Source: Edolisoma coerulescens (lineage: Eukaryota; Chordata; Aves; Passeriformes; Campephagidae). From it: a DNA stretch of 64,000 bases. The first letter of the stretch is position 1; the number at the start of each line of letters is the position of its first letter. The stretch spans positions 1-64,000 of the forward strand of contig VWZW01004032.1 of NCBI GenBank assembly GCA_013397115.1, given 5' to 3'. Positions 63,812 to 64,000 of the stretch are shown here, piece by piece. Below the pieces are notes generated by a model. It saw nothing but the letters and a program-made list of their open reading frames with translations. It was not told the origin of the DNA and ran no database searches. Position numbers and translations under genes: made by a program.

Positions 63812-63884
63812 AAGTACAGAATTGCCCTTTAAGGCAGATTACAGGAGACCTACCAACGGCCAGCCGTTCAGAAGCGAAAGGCAG
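63812..63884 (+). other. Candidate internal coding exon (73 nt), best of the window
   Basis: A strong acceptor precedes it (CTTCATTCTTTTCTTCTTAACAG split at 63811, with an unbroken pyrimidine tract), and a strong donor follows (GGCAG|GTAAGA). The 73 nt are about half G+C with three CpGs, against an AT-rich, CpG-poor background. Frame 2 is open through the donor: STELPFKADYRRPTNGQPFR then SERQ; it would enter with one base of a split codon and end on a codon boundary. Frame 3 is also open (VQNCPLRQITGDLPTASRSE...), so the frame is not settled. Frame 1 has a stop. I could not match either peptide to a family. Alternatives are a non-coding exon of a long RNA, or chance. Confidence 0.4.
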
Positions 63885-64000
63885 GTAAGACCTCTTGCCA
63901 ATGGTGCCAAACATGCAAGTAAAGAAAAAGACTTCATTTTAATTAACAATGTCGGATTTGTAACCCTGCAGTTGTTTCAACATGATTAATTCTGGGTCAG

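Larger units (their letters stand above)
62071..64000. other. Mostly unique sequence with a candidate exon at the end
   Basis: AT-rich, without a recognised interspersed repeat. It contains the pyrimidine tract at 63110-63175 and the best exon candidate of the window at 63812-63884. Confidence 0.55.

Noticed and set aside
1..64000. tRNA, rRNA or small nuclear RNA genes
   Set aside because: No A/B-box pair with a cloverleaf, and no ribosomal or snRNA core sequence was recognised on either strand; short structured RNAs such as microRNA hairpins cannot be excluded by eye.

Overview
The window looks like avian nuclear DNA, most likely from a songbird. The evidence is the repeat content: many CR1 LINE fragments with the bird-type 3' end, and solo LTRs that I recognise from memory as passerine ERVL-like families. 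There are no Alu, B1/B2 or L1 sequences. The background is AT-rich and poor in CpG, and I see no CpG island. No repeat library or database was searched, so family names are by recognition only.

No protein-coding gene can be named. The window reads as a gene desert or a very long intron. Six short stretches look like possible exons because splice-like signals bracket an open frame: 5666-5726, 17955-18052, 27733-27901, 50074-50500, 55050-55173 and 63812-63884. The last is the best: good acceptor, good donor and three CpGs in 73 nt. None is proven and I could not name a gene for any of them.

Layout. 1-9.9 kb is unique AT-rich sequence. A CR1 3' tail lies at 9.92-10.08 kb, then unique sequence to 14.9 kb. 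From 14.9 to 19.5 kb is the main repeat cluster: a minus-strand CR1 split by a chimeric LTR, a plus-strand CR1 carrying the RT motif FADD and facing it head to head, a type-A solo LTR, and a 26-bp triplicate flanked by an inverted repeat. A pyrimidine tract is at 20.5 kb and a 1.5-kb minus-strand CR1 at 21.8-23.3 kb. AT microsatellites follow at 23.5-24.1 kb, then a long unique stretch. At 33.2-34.7 kb an old CR1 is interrupted by a type-A LTR. At 38.4-39.7 kb are a type-B LTR remnant and a type-A LTR. A further type-A LTR (48.0-49.0 kb), a plus-strand CR1 (50.5-51.2 kb), a minus-strand CR1 (58.1-58.4 kb) and a CR1 split by another LTR (60.7-62.1 kb) complete the repeats.

How the parts relate. 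What can be read here is a history of retroelement insertion: LTRs sit inside older CR1s in at least three places, and LTR/ERV internal coding sequence is absent, so most LTRs look solo. Nothing suggests an operon-like or otherwise cooperating gene system, and I found no convincing undescribed biological system. The best leads are the 63.8-kb exon candidate, the chimeric LTR, the reading frame shared antisense to the type-A LTRs, and the hairpin-flanked 26-bp array.
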